NCBI RefSeq assembly: GCF_900142925.1
Contig: NZ_FRCN01000009.1
Coordinates: 32,384 to 96,383 of the forward strand
DNA from: Chitinophaga sp. CF418
GTDB lineage: Bacteria > Bacteroidota > Bacteroidia > Chitinophagales > Chitinophagaceae
Length of the DNA stretch: 64,000 nucleotides
Direction of reading: 5' to 3'
Shown: positions 33,310 to 42,318 of the stretch, in pieces
How the letters are laid out: each line of letters starts with the position of its first letter
Numbering within the stretch: position 1 is the first letter of the stretch
Notes under the pieces: generated by a model
What the model was told of the DNA's origin: nothing
Seen by the model: the letters and a program-made list of their open reading frames with translations, nothing else
Databases searched by the model: none
Position numbers and translations under genes: made by a program

Positions 33310-36123
33310 TCAGCGCCGTATGATATTGAACCCGCCATGTTCCTCCCTGACAGGACGCTTACTAATGCTGTAGGTGAAGCTCAGCAGGAAGAAGCGTTGC
33401 AGGTTCTTTGTCCGGCTGTCTTCAATATAGTTTTGGTTACTGCTGCGGTTGATGCCTATGTTCCTGTTCAGGATGTCATTGACGCTCAGTTTTAATTCTC
33501 CCCTGTTAAAACGGAGGAACTGGCGGCTGAATGAGGCATTCCACAGTGGAATACTGCTGTTAAAGCCCTCTGCACGGCGGTTGTTAATAGTGTATGTAAA
33601 GCTGGTATTCAGATAGAAACTGGCAGGTAATTGCCAGTTGACCTCTCCTTCATATTGCTGGGAAAAATAGTTGGTGCTAAGGGCAGACTGCAGGGAATAG
33701 GCCGTGTTATAGTAATTGAATCCTGCATTGAATGAGAGATCCAGTTTGCCGGTAGGGGCCAGGTCCATACGTGCTGAAGGCCCCAATGTAAAGGTGCGGA
33801 TGGCATTGGAAACCGTATTGATGAACTGTTCTGTTTTACTATATCCCATATTACTGCTAAAATTGACTGTGCCTTTCAATGCCCGCAGGGGTAAACCCCA
33901 GTGGATGGCGCCCGTCATATTGTATACGCCGTTCACGTTCACCGGCATGGTATGTTTGACACCGGATGAATCCACCATATGAGCATCTACGATCTTGTTC
34001 TGCGTCTCCTGCAGGTTGAAGAAGGCAAACAGGTTCTTGTTCCTGAAAGGATCGACGGATATGTAGTTGAGCTGTACCGCATGCGTATATTCCTGCTTTA
34101 GATAAGGGTTGCCGTCACGGATGTTAAGCGGGTCCGAAATGTCGGGAACGGGCTGTAACTGTGATACATTTGGCTGGTTGGTCATGGCCGCATAGTTGAT
34201 GCTGAGATTCCGGTAGCGGCTGAAATCGTATTTAAACCGGAGAGATGGCAACAGGTTAGTGAATGTCTTACGGATGACGGAATCTTTTGTACCCGCAATG
34301 ATGTTTCCATCTAGTGTGGCATATTGCCAGTTTAGCCCTGCCGCCAGGCTGAATTTCTTTTGTTTGGTACGCAAGCGAATGCCTGCGTTGGTGTAACCGT
34401 AAGTGTTTTCGAAATTGTTTGTCAGATCTTCATTCAGCCGGTCAAATTTACCGGTTTGACTGTTATAGTCATAGGTTGTTTTATCGGAAGTGCTGCTGGT
34501 ATTACTTCGGCTGACGCTCAATTCCAGCAGGGAGTGTCTGAACAGCGGTTCTGTATAAACGGCGCGGAGCGTATAAGCTTTAAGATCGCCCTGGGTGGTA
34601 TTGACCTGGTTGATGGAGTCGTAGTCAGGTTGGGAGGCTCCATGGTTATAGAAGTGATTGGCAGAAAGCAATTTGCCCTTATTCTCACTGTTATTCAGGC
34701 TTGTTTGCAGTCCCAGTGAAAAGGTCCTGCCTTTGAGCGGAAATCTTTTCCGGAATAATATATCGTTACGGAAATTGGTGCCATGTCCGCTGGAATAATT
34801 ATCGCTGAATCCCTGGTTAGCCAGTTGTTTGTCTTCCCACAAAGTTTCATAGCTGCTGTGGCTTTTAGTACGGGCTTCCTGGTAGCCTGCAGAAGACGAT
34901 ATTTTGAGGGAGTGAAAGGAATCTATGGCAATATCGGCCCCGAGGTTCAGGCGGTGACTGTTATTGAGGTTATCGCTGGTTGAATGCTGGTTATAGAAAT
35001 AGGAGGAATCGGGCAGAAAATACTGACGTTGCACGGTGCTTTCCTTGTAGGGGTTATAGCGGTTATAGAAGTAGCTGGAGCTGAGGTCGGTTTTATTACC
35101 GATGATATTATTGTAATTGATCCCGCCTCCCCAGATAGTTTTGATACCATTATTGTTGCCTGTCCCTCCTAAGGCGCTGCCAGGATCATCCGCAGTGATG
35201 GAGAGGCTGGCAGTCCCGTTACCACTCTGACGCATACGGTTCAGTTCCCCGCTAAAGTTCATCAGGTCCATGAAGGAAAAGCCTTCGGCGTTGGAGTTAT
35301 TGCCCATGCCAATAGCGGATAGTTGCCTGGCGCCTTTGAAAGAGTTGATATTAAACCGTCCTTCATATCTGTCATCCGTACCTCCACCGGAGTTTACTTT
35401 ACCGAACATACCTTTTCTTTTATCCTGTTTGAGTTTAAGGTTAATGGTCTTTTCACTGTTACCGTCGTCGAAGCCAGTTAACTGGGCGGCATCGCTCAGG
35501 CGATCGTATACCTGCAATTTGTCGACTGCATCTGCCGGCAGGTTTTTGGTAGCCAGTTTAGGATCGGTACCGAAAAACTCCTTTCCATCTACGAGTATGC
35601 GGTTGACTTTCTGTCCCTGGGCTTTTACAGTTCCGTCTTTATCTATCTGTATACCGGGCAATTTCTTCAGCAGTTGTTCCACACTGGCATTGGGTGGTGT
35701 TTTAAATGATCCTGCATTATACTGAATAGTATCGCCAATAAGCGTAACGGGGGGCGCTTCCGCACTGATCTCGACTTCATTGAGTGTTCTGCTAAGGTCA
35801 TTCAATATGATGTTGTAGAGGTTGATGTCATGGTTGCCGGCGTTGATGTTAATGGGCCGGCTGACACTATGGTATTTGACATGAGTAATAAGCAGGCGGT
35901 AGTCTCCGTTAGGAATGCCGGACAGCTGAAAAGCGCCTTTGTTGTCAGTCATGGTAAAGCTGATCAGGGAGGAATCTGCTTTCCTGAAGAGCGTGATGGT
36001 AGCTGATGCTACCGGCTGGCCGGAAATGGTGTCAGATACAGTGCCTTTAACTGTCCCGTTTCGCTGGGCATAAGCGGCGAGTGTGAAGCAGCAGGCAAGG
36101 AGTAGTAGGTAGTGTTTTCTCAT
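33310..36123 (-). CDS. TonB-type outer-membrane beta-barrel protein
   Basis: A 937-residue outer-membrane protein of the OMP_b-brl_3 type. The signal peptide (LLLLACCFTLAAYAQ) is followed by a carboxypeptidase-regulatory-like domain (about 22-110, GTVKGTVSDTISGQPVASATI) and a plug-like domain (about 120-215, VEQLLKKLPGIQIDKDGTVK and RILVDGKEFFGTDPKLATK). A long barrel follows. Unlike SusC there is no SusD partner. Such proteins are usually paired with GLPGLI genes, and the gene at 31082 shares its promoter element. The function is probably uptake or export of a peptide or small ligand. Confidence 0.92.
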   Translation of the reverse strand: MRKHYLLLLACCFTLAAYAQRNGTVKGTVSDTISGQPVASATITLFRKADSSLISFTMTDNKGAFQLSGIPNGDYRLLITHVKYHSVSRPININAGNHDINLYNIILNDLSRTLNEVEISAEAPPVTLIGDTIQYNAGSFKTPPNASVEQLLKKLPGIQIDKDGTVKAQGQKVNRILVDGKEFFGTDPKLATKNLPADAVDKLQVYDRLSDAAQLTGFDDGNSEKTINLKLKQDKRKGMFGKVNSGGGTDDRYEGRFNINSFKGARQLSAIGMGNNSNAEGFSFMDLMNFSGELNRMRQSGNGTASLSITADDPGSALGGTGNNNGIKTIWGGGINYNNIIGNKTDLSSSYFYNRYNPYKESTVQRQYFLPDSSYFYNQHSTSDNLNNSHRLNLGADIAIDSFHSLKISSSAGYQEARTKSHSSYETLWEDKQLANQGFSDNYSSGHGTNFRNDILFRKRFPLKGRTFSLGLQTSLNNSENKGKLLSANHFYNHGASQPDYDSINQVNTTQGDLKAYTLRAVYTEPLFRHSLLELSVSRSNTSSTSDKTTYDYNSQTGKFDRLNEDLTNNFENTYGYTNAGIRLRTKQKKFSLAAGLNWQYATLDGNIIAGTKDSVIRKTFTNLLPSLRFKYDFSRYRNLSINYAAMTNQPNVSQLQPVPDISDPLNIRDGNPYLKQEYTHAVQLNYISVDPFRNKNLFAFFNLQETQNKIVDAHMVDSSGVKHTMPVNVNGVYNMTGAIHWGLPLRALKGTVNFSSNMGYSKTEQFINTVSNAIRTFTLGPSARMDLAPTGKLDLSFNAGFNYYNTAYSLQSALSTNYFSQQYEGEVNWQLPASFYLNTSFTYTINNRRAEGFNSSIPLWNASFSRQFLRFNRGELKLSVNDILNRNIGINRSSNQNYIEDSRTKNLQRFFLLSFTYSISKRPVREEHGGFNIIRR

Positions 36124-36148
36124 GATGGTCGTTACTTCGTGAATAACA

Positions 36149-36216
36149 TGAAGGTAGATCCACCATCTGCAAAAGCAGGTTAATATGCCTTGCTTTAATG
36201 TTAAACAAGGTTAATA
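36149..36216 (-). promoter_or_regulatory. Phased TTAAC regulatory element and promoter of the barrel gene
   Basis: On the minus strand this reads the same as the GLPGLI element: ATTAACCT, then TTAACATTAAA, CAAG, CAT and TTAACCTG in the same order and spacing. A near -7 element, TACCTTCA (36156-36149), lies 28 bp after the third repeat; the GLPGLI copy has 27 bp. The element overlaps the stop codon of the DUF922 gene at 36211-36213. Confidence 0.75.
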
Positions 36217-37050
36217 TTCATATTCGGCCAGGGCGGCGAGTTCTTTCCCTATATTTTCTTTCCAGCGTGCCTGGGGCTCCGGCTTCAGTCCATGCTGCGT
36301 CTCTTCATCATATTTCCATTGGGTTTCCTTGTATATTCTGTATGTTTCCAGAAAGATGTCTGTTGATACCCTGTTGATATTGGCCGGAGTCAGTTGTGTA
36401 TTGGCCAGTTGTTTCCGCAGTAGTCTTGCATATACTTCGCAAAGGTCAAAGTGTAATTGTTCATGCGCCAGCAGGGCTGCCGTTTTTCGTTCAGGTCTTA
36501 CGCTGCTCTGGCGACAGATAAATTCATTGGTCACCACTACGCGGTTCCCTGATGCATACATGGTATCGATCCGAATACCGAAGCGGCAGGAGGTTCTGGC
36601 TGCAACGTTGGTATCACTGTTGGGTGCAGGCGTTCCTTTAAAATCATCCCAGGTCAGTTTACGGTCAGGGCTCCATTCAAATTTCTGCTCAAAAGCTTTT
36701 ACATTATCGACTTTATAAAGCCGCGCGGTGATCTTATCACAATCCCCTTTATAACCTGGTTTTTTGTAGCTGGTTATTCTCACGAGGTTTGCGCCTTGTG
36801 CCCTGGCAATCTGTTTAAACCTGGCAATGATCTCTTCGTAGGTGCAGGCAGGAGAGATAGTACTGTCTGAAGAGTTGATGACAGCTATTTTGCCGTTACC
36901 GTTACCGTTGAAGCGGTCTTCCTGGCTGAGAACCAATATAAAGGTAGTGTCCGGAAGGGGTGAAATGTGGTTATCCCCGGTGCCGGGAGAGCGTTTAGGC
37001 GAGCAGGAGCAGATACAAACGGCGATGAATATATAAAGCAGGTGCTTCAT
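36211..37050 (-). CDS. DUF922-type lipoprotein, putative zinc metallopeptidase
   Basis: A 279-residue lipoprotein with the lipobox CICSC (Cys16). The C-terminal half has LTWDDFKGTPAPNSDTNVAA and AALLAHEQLHFDLCEVYARL, the HExxH metal site and Trp-Asp-Asp-Phe motif of the DUF922 (secreted Zn-dependent protease-like) family. It has the two zinc-binding His residues and the catalytic Glu. It acts at the membrane surface, and the substrate is unknown. It precedes the barrel gene on the same strand by 87 bp, and the barrel gene has its own promoter inside this gap. Confidence 0.82.
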   Translation of the reverse strand: MKHLLYIFIAVCICSCSPKRSPGTGDNHISPLPDTTFILVLSQEDRFNGNGNGKIAVINSSDSTISPACTYEEIIARFKQIARAQGANLVRITSYKKPGYKGDCDKITARLYKVDNVKAFEQKFEWSPDRKLTWDDFKGTPAPNSDTNVAARTSCRFGIRIDTMYASGNRVVVTNEFICRQSSVRPERKTAALLAHEQLHFDLCEVYARLLRKQLANTQLTPANINRVSTDIFLETYRIYKETQWKYDEETQHGLKPEPQARWKENIGKELAALAEYEY

Positions 37051-37148
37051 TGCTAATGGATGATTTGACGCGAAGATACGGGATAGCAGGTAATCTACAC
37101 ATATTCCCGTTTTGTCTACGCCTTCCGTTAAATAGCTGTTAAAATGGC

Positions 37149-37156
37149 TATTTTTG
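37149..37156 (+). promoter_or_regulatory. Candidate -7 element of the LytS/LytTR operon
   Basis: TATTTTTG matches TAnnTTTG. It lies 12 bp upstream of the ATG at 37169, giving a very short leader. No -33 TTTG is seen at the usual distance. Confidence 0.45.
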
Positions 37157-37168
37157 TTACTATTAGCA

Positions 37169-38197
37169 ATGATCGTACTACGTAATAAATATGCACTTAC
37201 AGAAGGAGGAATTCATGCCCTTATCTGGGCTATGTTACTGCTTTTGCCCTATCTCGTTTCTACTCCCGCCAACGACTATAAGTTAGGCCCCATTCCCGGT
37301 TTGTTCTTCACGATATCGGGGTTTATACATATGGCTATTTTTTATAGTAATGCTTTCTTCTTTTATCCCAGGCTGATGAACCGGAAATACTGGTGGCTGT
37401 ATATTCCCGTGGCCATGTTGCTCCTGTTCATCTCATTCCAGCTGAAATATCACATACTGGCTTTCTGGTTCCCTGATGTATTGAAAAACATGACGGCGTA
37501 CAAATTCATTTTTGGCCCTTCGGTTGGCATCTTCTTTATCAGCATCATTTATCGCAGGGTAGCAGACAAGATCCGGTTTGAAAAGGAACAGGAGAAGAGA
37601 CGGACCGAACAGCTGTCTACTGAGTTGAAGTTCCTCCGTTCCCAGATCAGTCCACATTTCCTGTTCAACGTCCTGACCAACCTGGTTTCACTGGCAAGGA
37701 AGAAATCAGACCGGCTGGAGTCTTCCCTTATCATGCTGTCAGATCTGATGCGTTACATGCTGTATGATACGCAGGGAAAGAAGGTAGTTGTCACCAAAGA
37801 GATAGCCTATCTGAAGAGTTATATAGAACTGCAGAAACTGCGTTTTGGCAGTGAGGTGTTGGTCAATACGGTGATGGATACAGAAGAGGAGACGGAATCC
37901 TATACAATAGAGCCCATGCTGCTGATACCCTTTGTGGAAAATGCATTTAAACATGGGGTAAATTACCTGGTACATCCGCAGATAGATATTCAGCTTTCGG
38001 TAAAGGATGGCCAGCTTATTTTTGATGTAAAGAACCGGTTTGATGAGGAGAACGTTACCGAGAAGGATGAGAATTCCGGTATTGGCTTATCCAATGTAAG
38101 AACGCGGCTGGACATGCTGTACAGGGATAAACATACACTACTGATCAGGAATGAGAACGGGGTATTTCATATTACTTTAACTTTGGTGCTTACATGA
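37169..38197 (+). CDS. LytS-type sensor histidine kinase (His_kinase family)
   Basis: A 342-residue kinase with four hydrophobic segments in the first 130 residues and almost no periplasmic domain. The phosphoacceptor region is RSQISPHFLFNVLTNLVSLA with His163, as in the LytS/YehU group. The ATPase part has PFVENAFKHGVN (N box) and SGIGLSNVRTRLDML (G2). ATG 37169 (MIVLRNKY) is preferred to a TTG at 37154 that lies in the promoter. Its 3' end overlaps the response regulator by 4 bp (ATGA), so the pair is coupled. Confidence 0.93.
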   Translation: MIVLRNKYALTEGGIHALIWAMLLLLPYLVSTPANDYKLGPIPGLFFTISGFIHMAIFYSNAFFFYPRLMNRKYWWLYIPVAMLLLFISFQLKYHILAFWFPDVLKNMTAYKFIFGPSVGIFFISIIYRRVADKIRFEKEQEKRRTEQLSTELKFLRSQISPHFLFNVLTNLVSLARKKSDRLESSLIMLSDLMRYMLYDTQGKKVVVTKEIAYLKSYIELQKLRFGSEVLVNTVMDTEEETESYTIEPMLLIPFVENAFKHGVNYLVHPQIDIQLSVKDGQLIFDVKNRFDEENVTEKDENSGIGLSNVRTRLDMLYRDKHTLLIRNENGVFHITLTLVLT

Positions 38198-38895
38198 TGC
38201 GTTGTATTGCCATAGACGATGAACTGCTGGTGCGGGAGTTGCTGGAAGACAGCATCCGGCAGGTGCCTTTTTTGCAGTTGGTAAAAACATGCAAAAATGC
38301 CATGGAAGCAATGGAGGTAATGCAGCAGGAACAGGTGGATCTCATCTTCCTTGATATACAGATGCCCAAACTAACCGGATTACAGTTTTTAAGATCACTG
38401 GCACAACCGCCAATGGTGATCCTGGTAACAGCTTATGAACAATACGCCCTGGAAGGGTTTGAACTGCGTGTGGTGGATTACCTGTTAAAGCCCTTTAGTT
38501 TTGAACGTTTCCTGAAGGCCTGCAACCATGCATATGAGTTATTCCGCTTACAACATAAAGCATCTGAAGCGCCCAAAGACTTCTTTGTATACGTGGAATA
38601 TGTGCAGGTGAAAATTGTGGTGGCAGATATTGAATATATCGAAGGGCTGAAAGACTACATTAAGATTTACCTCTCATCATCCCCAAAGCCTGTGCTCACC
38701 CGCATGACCATGAAAGCAATGGAAGAGAAATTACCTGCTCCGGCGTTTATACGCACACATAAATCTTTTCTTGTGGCTGCGAAGAAGATCACGGCTGTTA
38801 AAAGAGACCTTGTTGTGATCGGCGACAAGGAAATACCTGTCAGTGAGTTCTATAAGGAAAATGTGACGCGGATGCTTAATTTATCCAAAGACTGA
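38194..38895 (+). CDS. LytTR-family response regulator
   Basis: A 233-residue regulator. The receiver domain (1-120) has AIDDELLVRELLE, phospho-acceptor Asp54 in LIFLDIQMPKLTG, and Lys in YLLKPFSFERF. The C-terminal LytTR DNA-binding domain (about 130-230) has IEYIEGLKDYIKIYL, RTHKSFLVAAKKI and GDKEIPVSEFYKENV. It probably controls the TonB receptor operon that starts 104 bp downstream. An imperfect inverted repeat GTAACA/TGTTAT at 38920-38939 is a possible target. Confidence 0.95.
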   Translation: MMRCIAIDDELLVRELLEDSIRQVPFLQLVKTCKNAMEAMEVMQQEQVDLIFLDIQMPKLTGLQFLRSLAQPPMVILVTAYEQYALEGFELRVVDYLLKPFSFERFLKACNHAYELFRLQHKASEAPKDFFVYVEYVQVKIVVADIEYIEGLKDYIKIYLSSSPKPVLTRMTMKAMEEKLPAPAFIRTHKSFLVAAKKITAVKRDLVVIGDKEIPVSEFYKENVTRMLNLSKD

Positions 38896-38972
38896 TCATA
38901 CTCATTTTCCGGTCTTGTCGTAACACTTTCCCATGTTATCTACGCTATAAAACGTCCCGCTATTTCAGCAAC

Positions 38973-38997
38973 TAGCTTTGCCTGTAAATACTACAGG
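38973..38997 (+). promoter_or_regulatory. Promoter and inverted repeat before the TonB receptor
   Basis: TAGCTTTG (38973-38980) fits the -7 consensus. It is followed by CCTGTA-AATAC-TACAGG (38981-38997), a perfect inverted repeat that ends 2 bp before the ATG. It may cover the start site as an operator, or shield the ribosome site as a hairpin. Confidence 0.5.
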
Positions 38998-38999
38998 TA

Positions 39000-41237
39000 A
39001 TGAAAAAAGCAACCCTACAATACTATCTGCCGGTCTTACTGCTGACGTTACTATGTGATATTGCTGCCGGTCAGCAAAAGGTCTCCGGAACTGTTAAAAA
39101 CGATCAGGGCGCTGTTGTGCCGTTTGCTTCTGTCTCGTTTAACGGAGTTGCGCAGACACAGGCGGACAGTGCAGGTTATTTCAGCCTGGAAACAAAGGCG
39201 AGCGGCAAAAGGGTATTATCTGTTTCTGCCGTAGGATATAAGCCATTTAAAAAGGAGCTTGTTCTTACAGGTGTGCCGCTGTTGCTGGGCATTATTCTGC
39301 AGCATGATACGCGGACCTTAAATGAAGTCAGCGTCAGTGCGGGGTCATTTGACGCCAGCGACAAGGCCAAGGGAGCTGCCCTGACGCCGATAGACGCTGT
39401 GACGGTGGCGGGCAGCAATGCTGATATTACCCAGGCTTTACGTGCGTTGCCCGGCGCCCAGCAGATCGGGGAGCAGGATGGTTTATTTGTACGTGGAGGT
39501 ACCAACGATGAGACTAAACAGTTTGTTGACGGTACACTACTGAAGAACCCCAATTATCCTGCTGTACCTGGTATCCGTCAGTATGCACGTATTAACCCCT
39601 TCCTGTTTAAGGGAATATTGTTCAGTTCCGGTGGTTATTCCGCTTTGTACGGTCAGGCCATGAGCAGTGCGTTGATCATGGAAAGCGTGGACCTGCCGGA
39701 GAAATCATCTGCCAGGTTCAACATCTTTCCGGCTAACTGGGGCATTGGTGGTCAGCGGCTGGCAAAGAATAACAGGAGCAGTTATGGCATTAATATCAAC
39801 TATAGTGATCAGTCGTTTTATAACTCGATAGTGCGGCAGACGCCGGATTATTTCAGCGGTCCGCGGTACCTGCAGGGAGACGCCAATCTGCGGATGAAAA
39901 CAGGCAAGACGGGTATGCTGAAATTGTATACCAACTGGAGCTACAGCGATGTGGGCATGTCCAATCCTGATATAGACAGTAATAACTTAAAAGACAGGTT
40001 TCAGTTAAAGGGAAAGAATACTTATACGAATCTCAGTTACCGGGATTTTCTGTCAGATAACTGGAAAATAGACGCCGGTATTGCCTTCAGCTATAACCAG
40101 GATAAAACGGTCAATCAGCTGGCAGATGCGGCTGGAGAGACACAGTATCTGCCTGATGAGCCTTTCAGAAGCAAGGCGTTCTACAGGAACATCAACACTT
40201 ATTTCGCGCAGGCCAGGGCGGTATTCACCCGTATGTTCTACAACAACCAGGCAATACGTTTTGGAGCGGAACATTTTTATGCCAACGACAAAGGAGTACG
40301 AAACGATACCAATCTGGCATTGACAGATCAGCTGACGGCAGTTTTTGCGGAGGGGGACATTCGTCTTGCAGATAATCTGGCTGCAAGAATAGGCGCCCGC
40401 CTGGAATATTCCTCTTTACTGGACAAAATGGTGATCGCCCCCAGGGCCAGTATAGCCTATCGCTTAAAGGACGGCGGACAGTTCAACCTGGCATACGGCA
40501 TTTTCTACCAGGAGCCGGTGAGTGATCTGTTGTACAGTAACAGGAACCTGGATTTTACGAATGCAACACATTATGTGCTGAACTATACCAGAAAGAAGAA
40601 CAACTGCTTCTTCAGGGTGGAAGCCTATTACAAACAGTATAACAAACTCGTAAAGACTTATCCCGTTTTTAGTAATGGCGGGAACGGGTACGCCAAAGGC
40701 ATTGAGCTCTTCTGGCGGGATAAGCGATCCGTGAAAGACCTGGATTACTGGATCACTTACACTTACCTGGATACGAAGCGGAATTTCCTGGATTATCCAT
40801 ATGCATTAAAACCTGCTTTTGCCGCGCCTCATACGGCTACCATTGCCATCAAGAAAATGTTCCAGGCCATCAATACCAATGTGAACGTCTCTTATTCTGT
40901 AGCTGCAGGACGGCCTTATTATGATATCCGTTACAGCGCAGATGGGGATGGGTACAAGGTGTTCGACCAGGGTAAGACGCGCGCTTATAATGTGTTGAAC
41001 CTGCACATCGCCTATCTCACCAGGTTATTTAAGAAAGGAAAATGGCAGGACTTTTCAGGCATTGGCATGGGGGTAACCAATCTGCTGGGTACAAGGCAGG
41101 TATTCGGTTATCGCTACAGTGCTGATGACGGCAACAAGGTAGCCGTTACCCTGCCCGCCACCCGGGGCTATTACCTGGGCATATTCATGAGTATAGGCAT
41201 TGACCGTACGGACGATTTTCTGAACGAGCATTTATAA
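39000..41237 (+). CDS. TonB-dependent receptor
   Basis: A 745-residue outer-membrane receptor. The signal peptide ends DIAAGQQ. A peptidase-regulatory-like domain (about 25-110, VSGTVKNDQGAVVPFASV) is followed by a plug (about 125-230, ADITQALRALPGAQQIGEQDG and FVRGGTNDETKQFVDGT) and a barrel of about 500 residues. There is no SusD partner, so this is a classical small-ligand or siderophore-type receptor, not a SusC. It is the first gene of an operon with 41266 and 41932 and follows the LytS/LytTR pair, its probable regulator. Confidence 0.92.
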   Translation: MKKATLQYYLPVLLLTLLCDIAAGQQKVSGTVKNDQGAVVPFASVSFNGVAQTQADSAGYFSLETKASGKRVLSVSAVGYKPFKKELVLTGVPLLLGIILQHDTRTLNEVSVSAGSFDASDKAKGAALTPIDAVTVAGSNADITQALRALPGAQQIGEQDGLFVRGGTNDETKQFVDGTLLKNPNYPAVPGIRQYARINPFLFKGILFSSGGYSALYGQAMSSALIMESVDLPEKSSARFNIFPANWGIGGQRLAKNNRSSYGININYSDQSFYNSIVRQTPDYFSGPRYLQGDANLRMKTGKTGMLKLYTNWSYSDVGMSNPDIDSNNLKDRFQLKGKNTYTNLSYRDFLSDNWKIDAGIAFSYNQDKTVNQLADAAGETQYLPDEPFRSKAFYRNINTYFAQARAVFTRMFYNNQAIRFGAEHFYANDKGVRNDTNLALTDQLTAVFAEGDIRLADNLAARIGARLEYSSLLDKMVIAPRASIAYRLKDGGQFNLAYGIFYQEPVSDLLYSNRNLDFTNATHYVLNYTRKKNNCFFRVEAYYKQYNKLVKTYPVFSNGGNGYAKGIELFWRDKRSVKDLDYWITYTYLDTKRNFLDYPYALKPAFAAPHTATIAIKKMFQAINTNVNVSYSVAAGRPYYDIRYSADGDGYKVFDQGKTRAYNVLNLHIAYLTRLFKKGKWQDFSGIGMGVTNLLGTRQVFGYRYSADDGNKVAVTLPATRGYYLGIFMSIGIDRTDDFLNEHL

Positions 41238-41265
41238 ATACATCTTTAACCAAAAAAGAAAGAAC

Positions 41266-41919
41266 ATGAAGAAAACAATGTTATCCATGCTGGTACTGCT
41301 GTTGTGTTATTACAGCAACTTCGCGCAGTCGGCCGGCAATACAAATGAACTGCAAAATGCAGTTGCCAGACTGGATAAGGCTTCCGGCGTGACGGATTAT
41401 GAAGCGCTGGAAAAGGAATTTGCCGGGATCGCAGCCCGGCAGGCAGACTGGCTGCCTTACTACTATGCGGCTTTCTGTAACGCAAAGATCGGATTCCTTT
41501 ACCAGGACGATGGAGAGAGAATAGAACCATACAGTAAGAGGGGAGAGGAACAGGCATTAAAAGCCAAAGCCCTGCTGGATACGGCTACTCAGAAGAAAGA
41601 ACTTTCGGAACTATACACCGTGATGAGTATGGTGTACCGTACCAGAGTATTCATCAATCCCATGACATATGGGAGGAAGTTTGGAGTGTTATCAGGACAG
41701 TATCTGCAGAAAGCAAAAGAACTGAGCCCGCAAAACCCAAGGGCGATATATGTAGATGCATGGGTAAAGTACTACACGCCTAAGATGTGGGGAGGCGATA
41801 AAAACCTCGCCAGACAACTGGCCAATGAAAGCCTTGCGCAGTTGCAACATGCTACCGCAGGTACTGCACCTCACTGGGGAAAGGCGGAGAATATGGAACT
41901 ATTAAGTCATTACAAATAA
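41266..41919 (+). CDS. Secreted helical protein of unknown function
   Basis: A 217-residue exported protein with a signal peptide (MLSMLVLLLCYYSNFAQSAG). The rest is mostly helical with TPR-like spacing (AALEK-type helices, YYAAFCNAKIGFLYQD, ELSELYTVMSMVYRTR, YLQKAKELSPQNPRAIYVDAW). The last segment is typical of a tetratricopeptide helix pair. I know no function. It starts 28 bp after the TonB receptor and is followed 12 bp later by a small membrane protein, so all three likely serve one uptake process. Confidence 0.75.
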   Translation: MKKTMLSMLVLLLCYYSNFAQSAGNTNELQNAVARLDKASGVTDYEALEKEFAGIAARQADWLPYYYAAFCNAKIGFLYQDDGERIEPYSKRGEEQALKAKALLDTATQKKELSELYTVMSMVYRTRVFINPMTYGRKFGVLSGQYLQKAKELSPQNPRAIYVDAWVKYYTPKMWGGDKNLARQLANESLAQLQHATAGTAPHWGKAENMELLSHYK

Positions 41920-41931
41920 AACTGTAAACAT

Positions 41932-42180
41932 ATGGGACTCGCATTTATTATCATCATACGGATACTGTTCGTTACCTGTATGGTGTTCATTATCGGGTAT
42001 ATTTTCGGAGGATTTTCGAAGAAACCGGCACTGACTACATTGAGTAAGGTCGCGGCAATACTGGTGATCGTATTGTTTATTGCGGCGAATGCATTTTTTA
42101 TGCGTTTTGCCTTTGCACATGGACACGGATATGGGTGTTACCGGGATCACCAGCAGCAGATAGAGAGAGATGACCGGTGA
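41932..42180 (+). CDS. Small two-helix membrane protein
   Basis: An 82-residue protein with two hydrophobic segments, at about 3-23 (IIIIRILFVTCMVFIIGYIF) and 37-58 (VAAILVIVLFIAANAFFMRF). A histidine-rich tail follows (AHGHGYGCYRDHQQQ) that could bind a metal. It is the last gene of the TonB receptor operon, 12 bp after its neighbour and before a terminator. The family is not recognised; a metal link to the receptor is only a suggestion. Confidence 0.7.
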   Translation: MGLAFIIIIRILFVTCMVFIIGYIFGGFSKKPALTTLSKVAAILVIVLFIAANAFFMRFAFAHGHGYGCYRDHQQQIERDDR

Positions 42181-42198
42181 GGATAAATCCGGTGCATT

Positions 42199-42236
42199 AA
42201 ACGGGAGTACTTGTTTAAGGTATTCCCGTTTTTTTG
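42199..42236 (+). terminator. Terminator of the TonB receptor operon
   Basis: AAACGGGA (42199-42206) pairs imperfectly with TTCCCGTTT (42223-42231), followed by TTTTT. It lies about 20 bp after the stop at 42180. Confidence 0.75.
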
Positions 42237-42318
42237 TTTAGAAAGTGTCGCCAGTCTGACCTACATTTACAACGTCTATGTTCCTGTGCTATCGTTATCA
42301 CCCCTTAAAATCTCCTCT

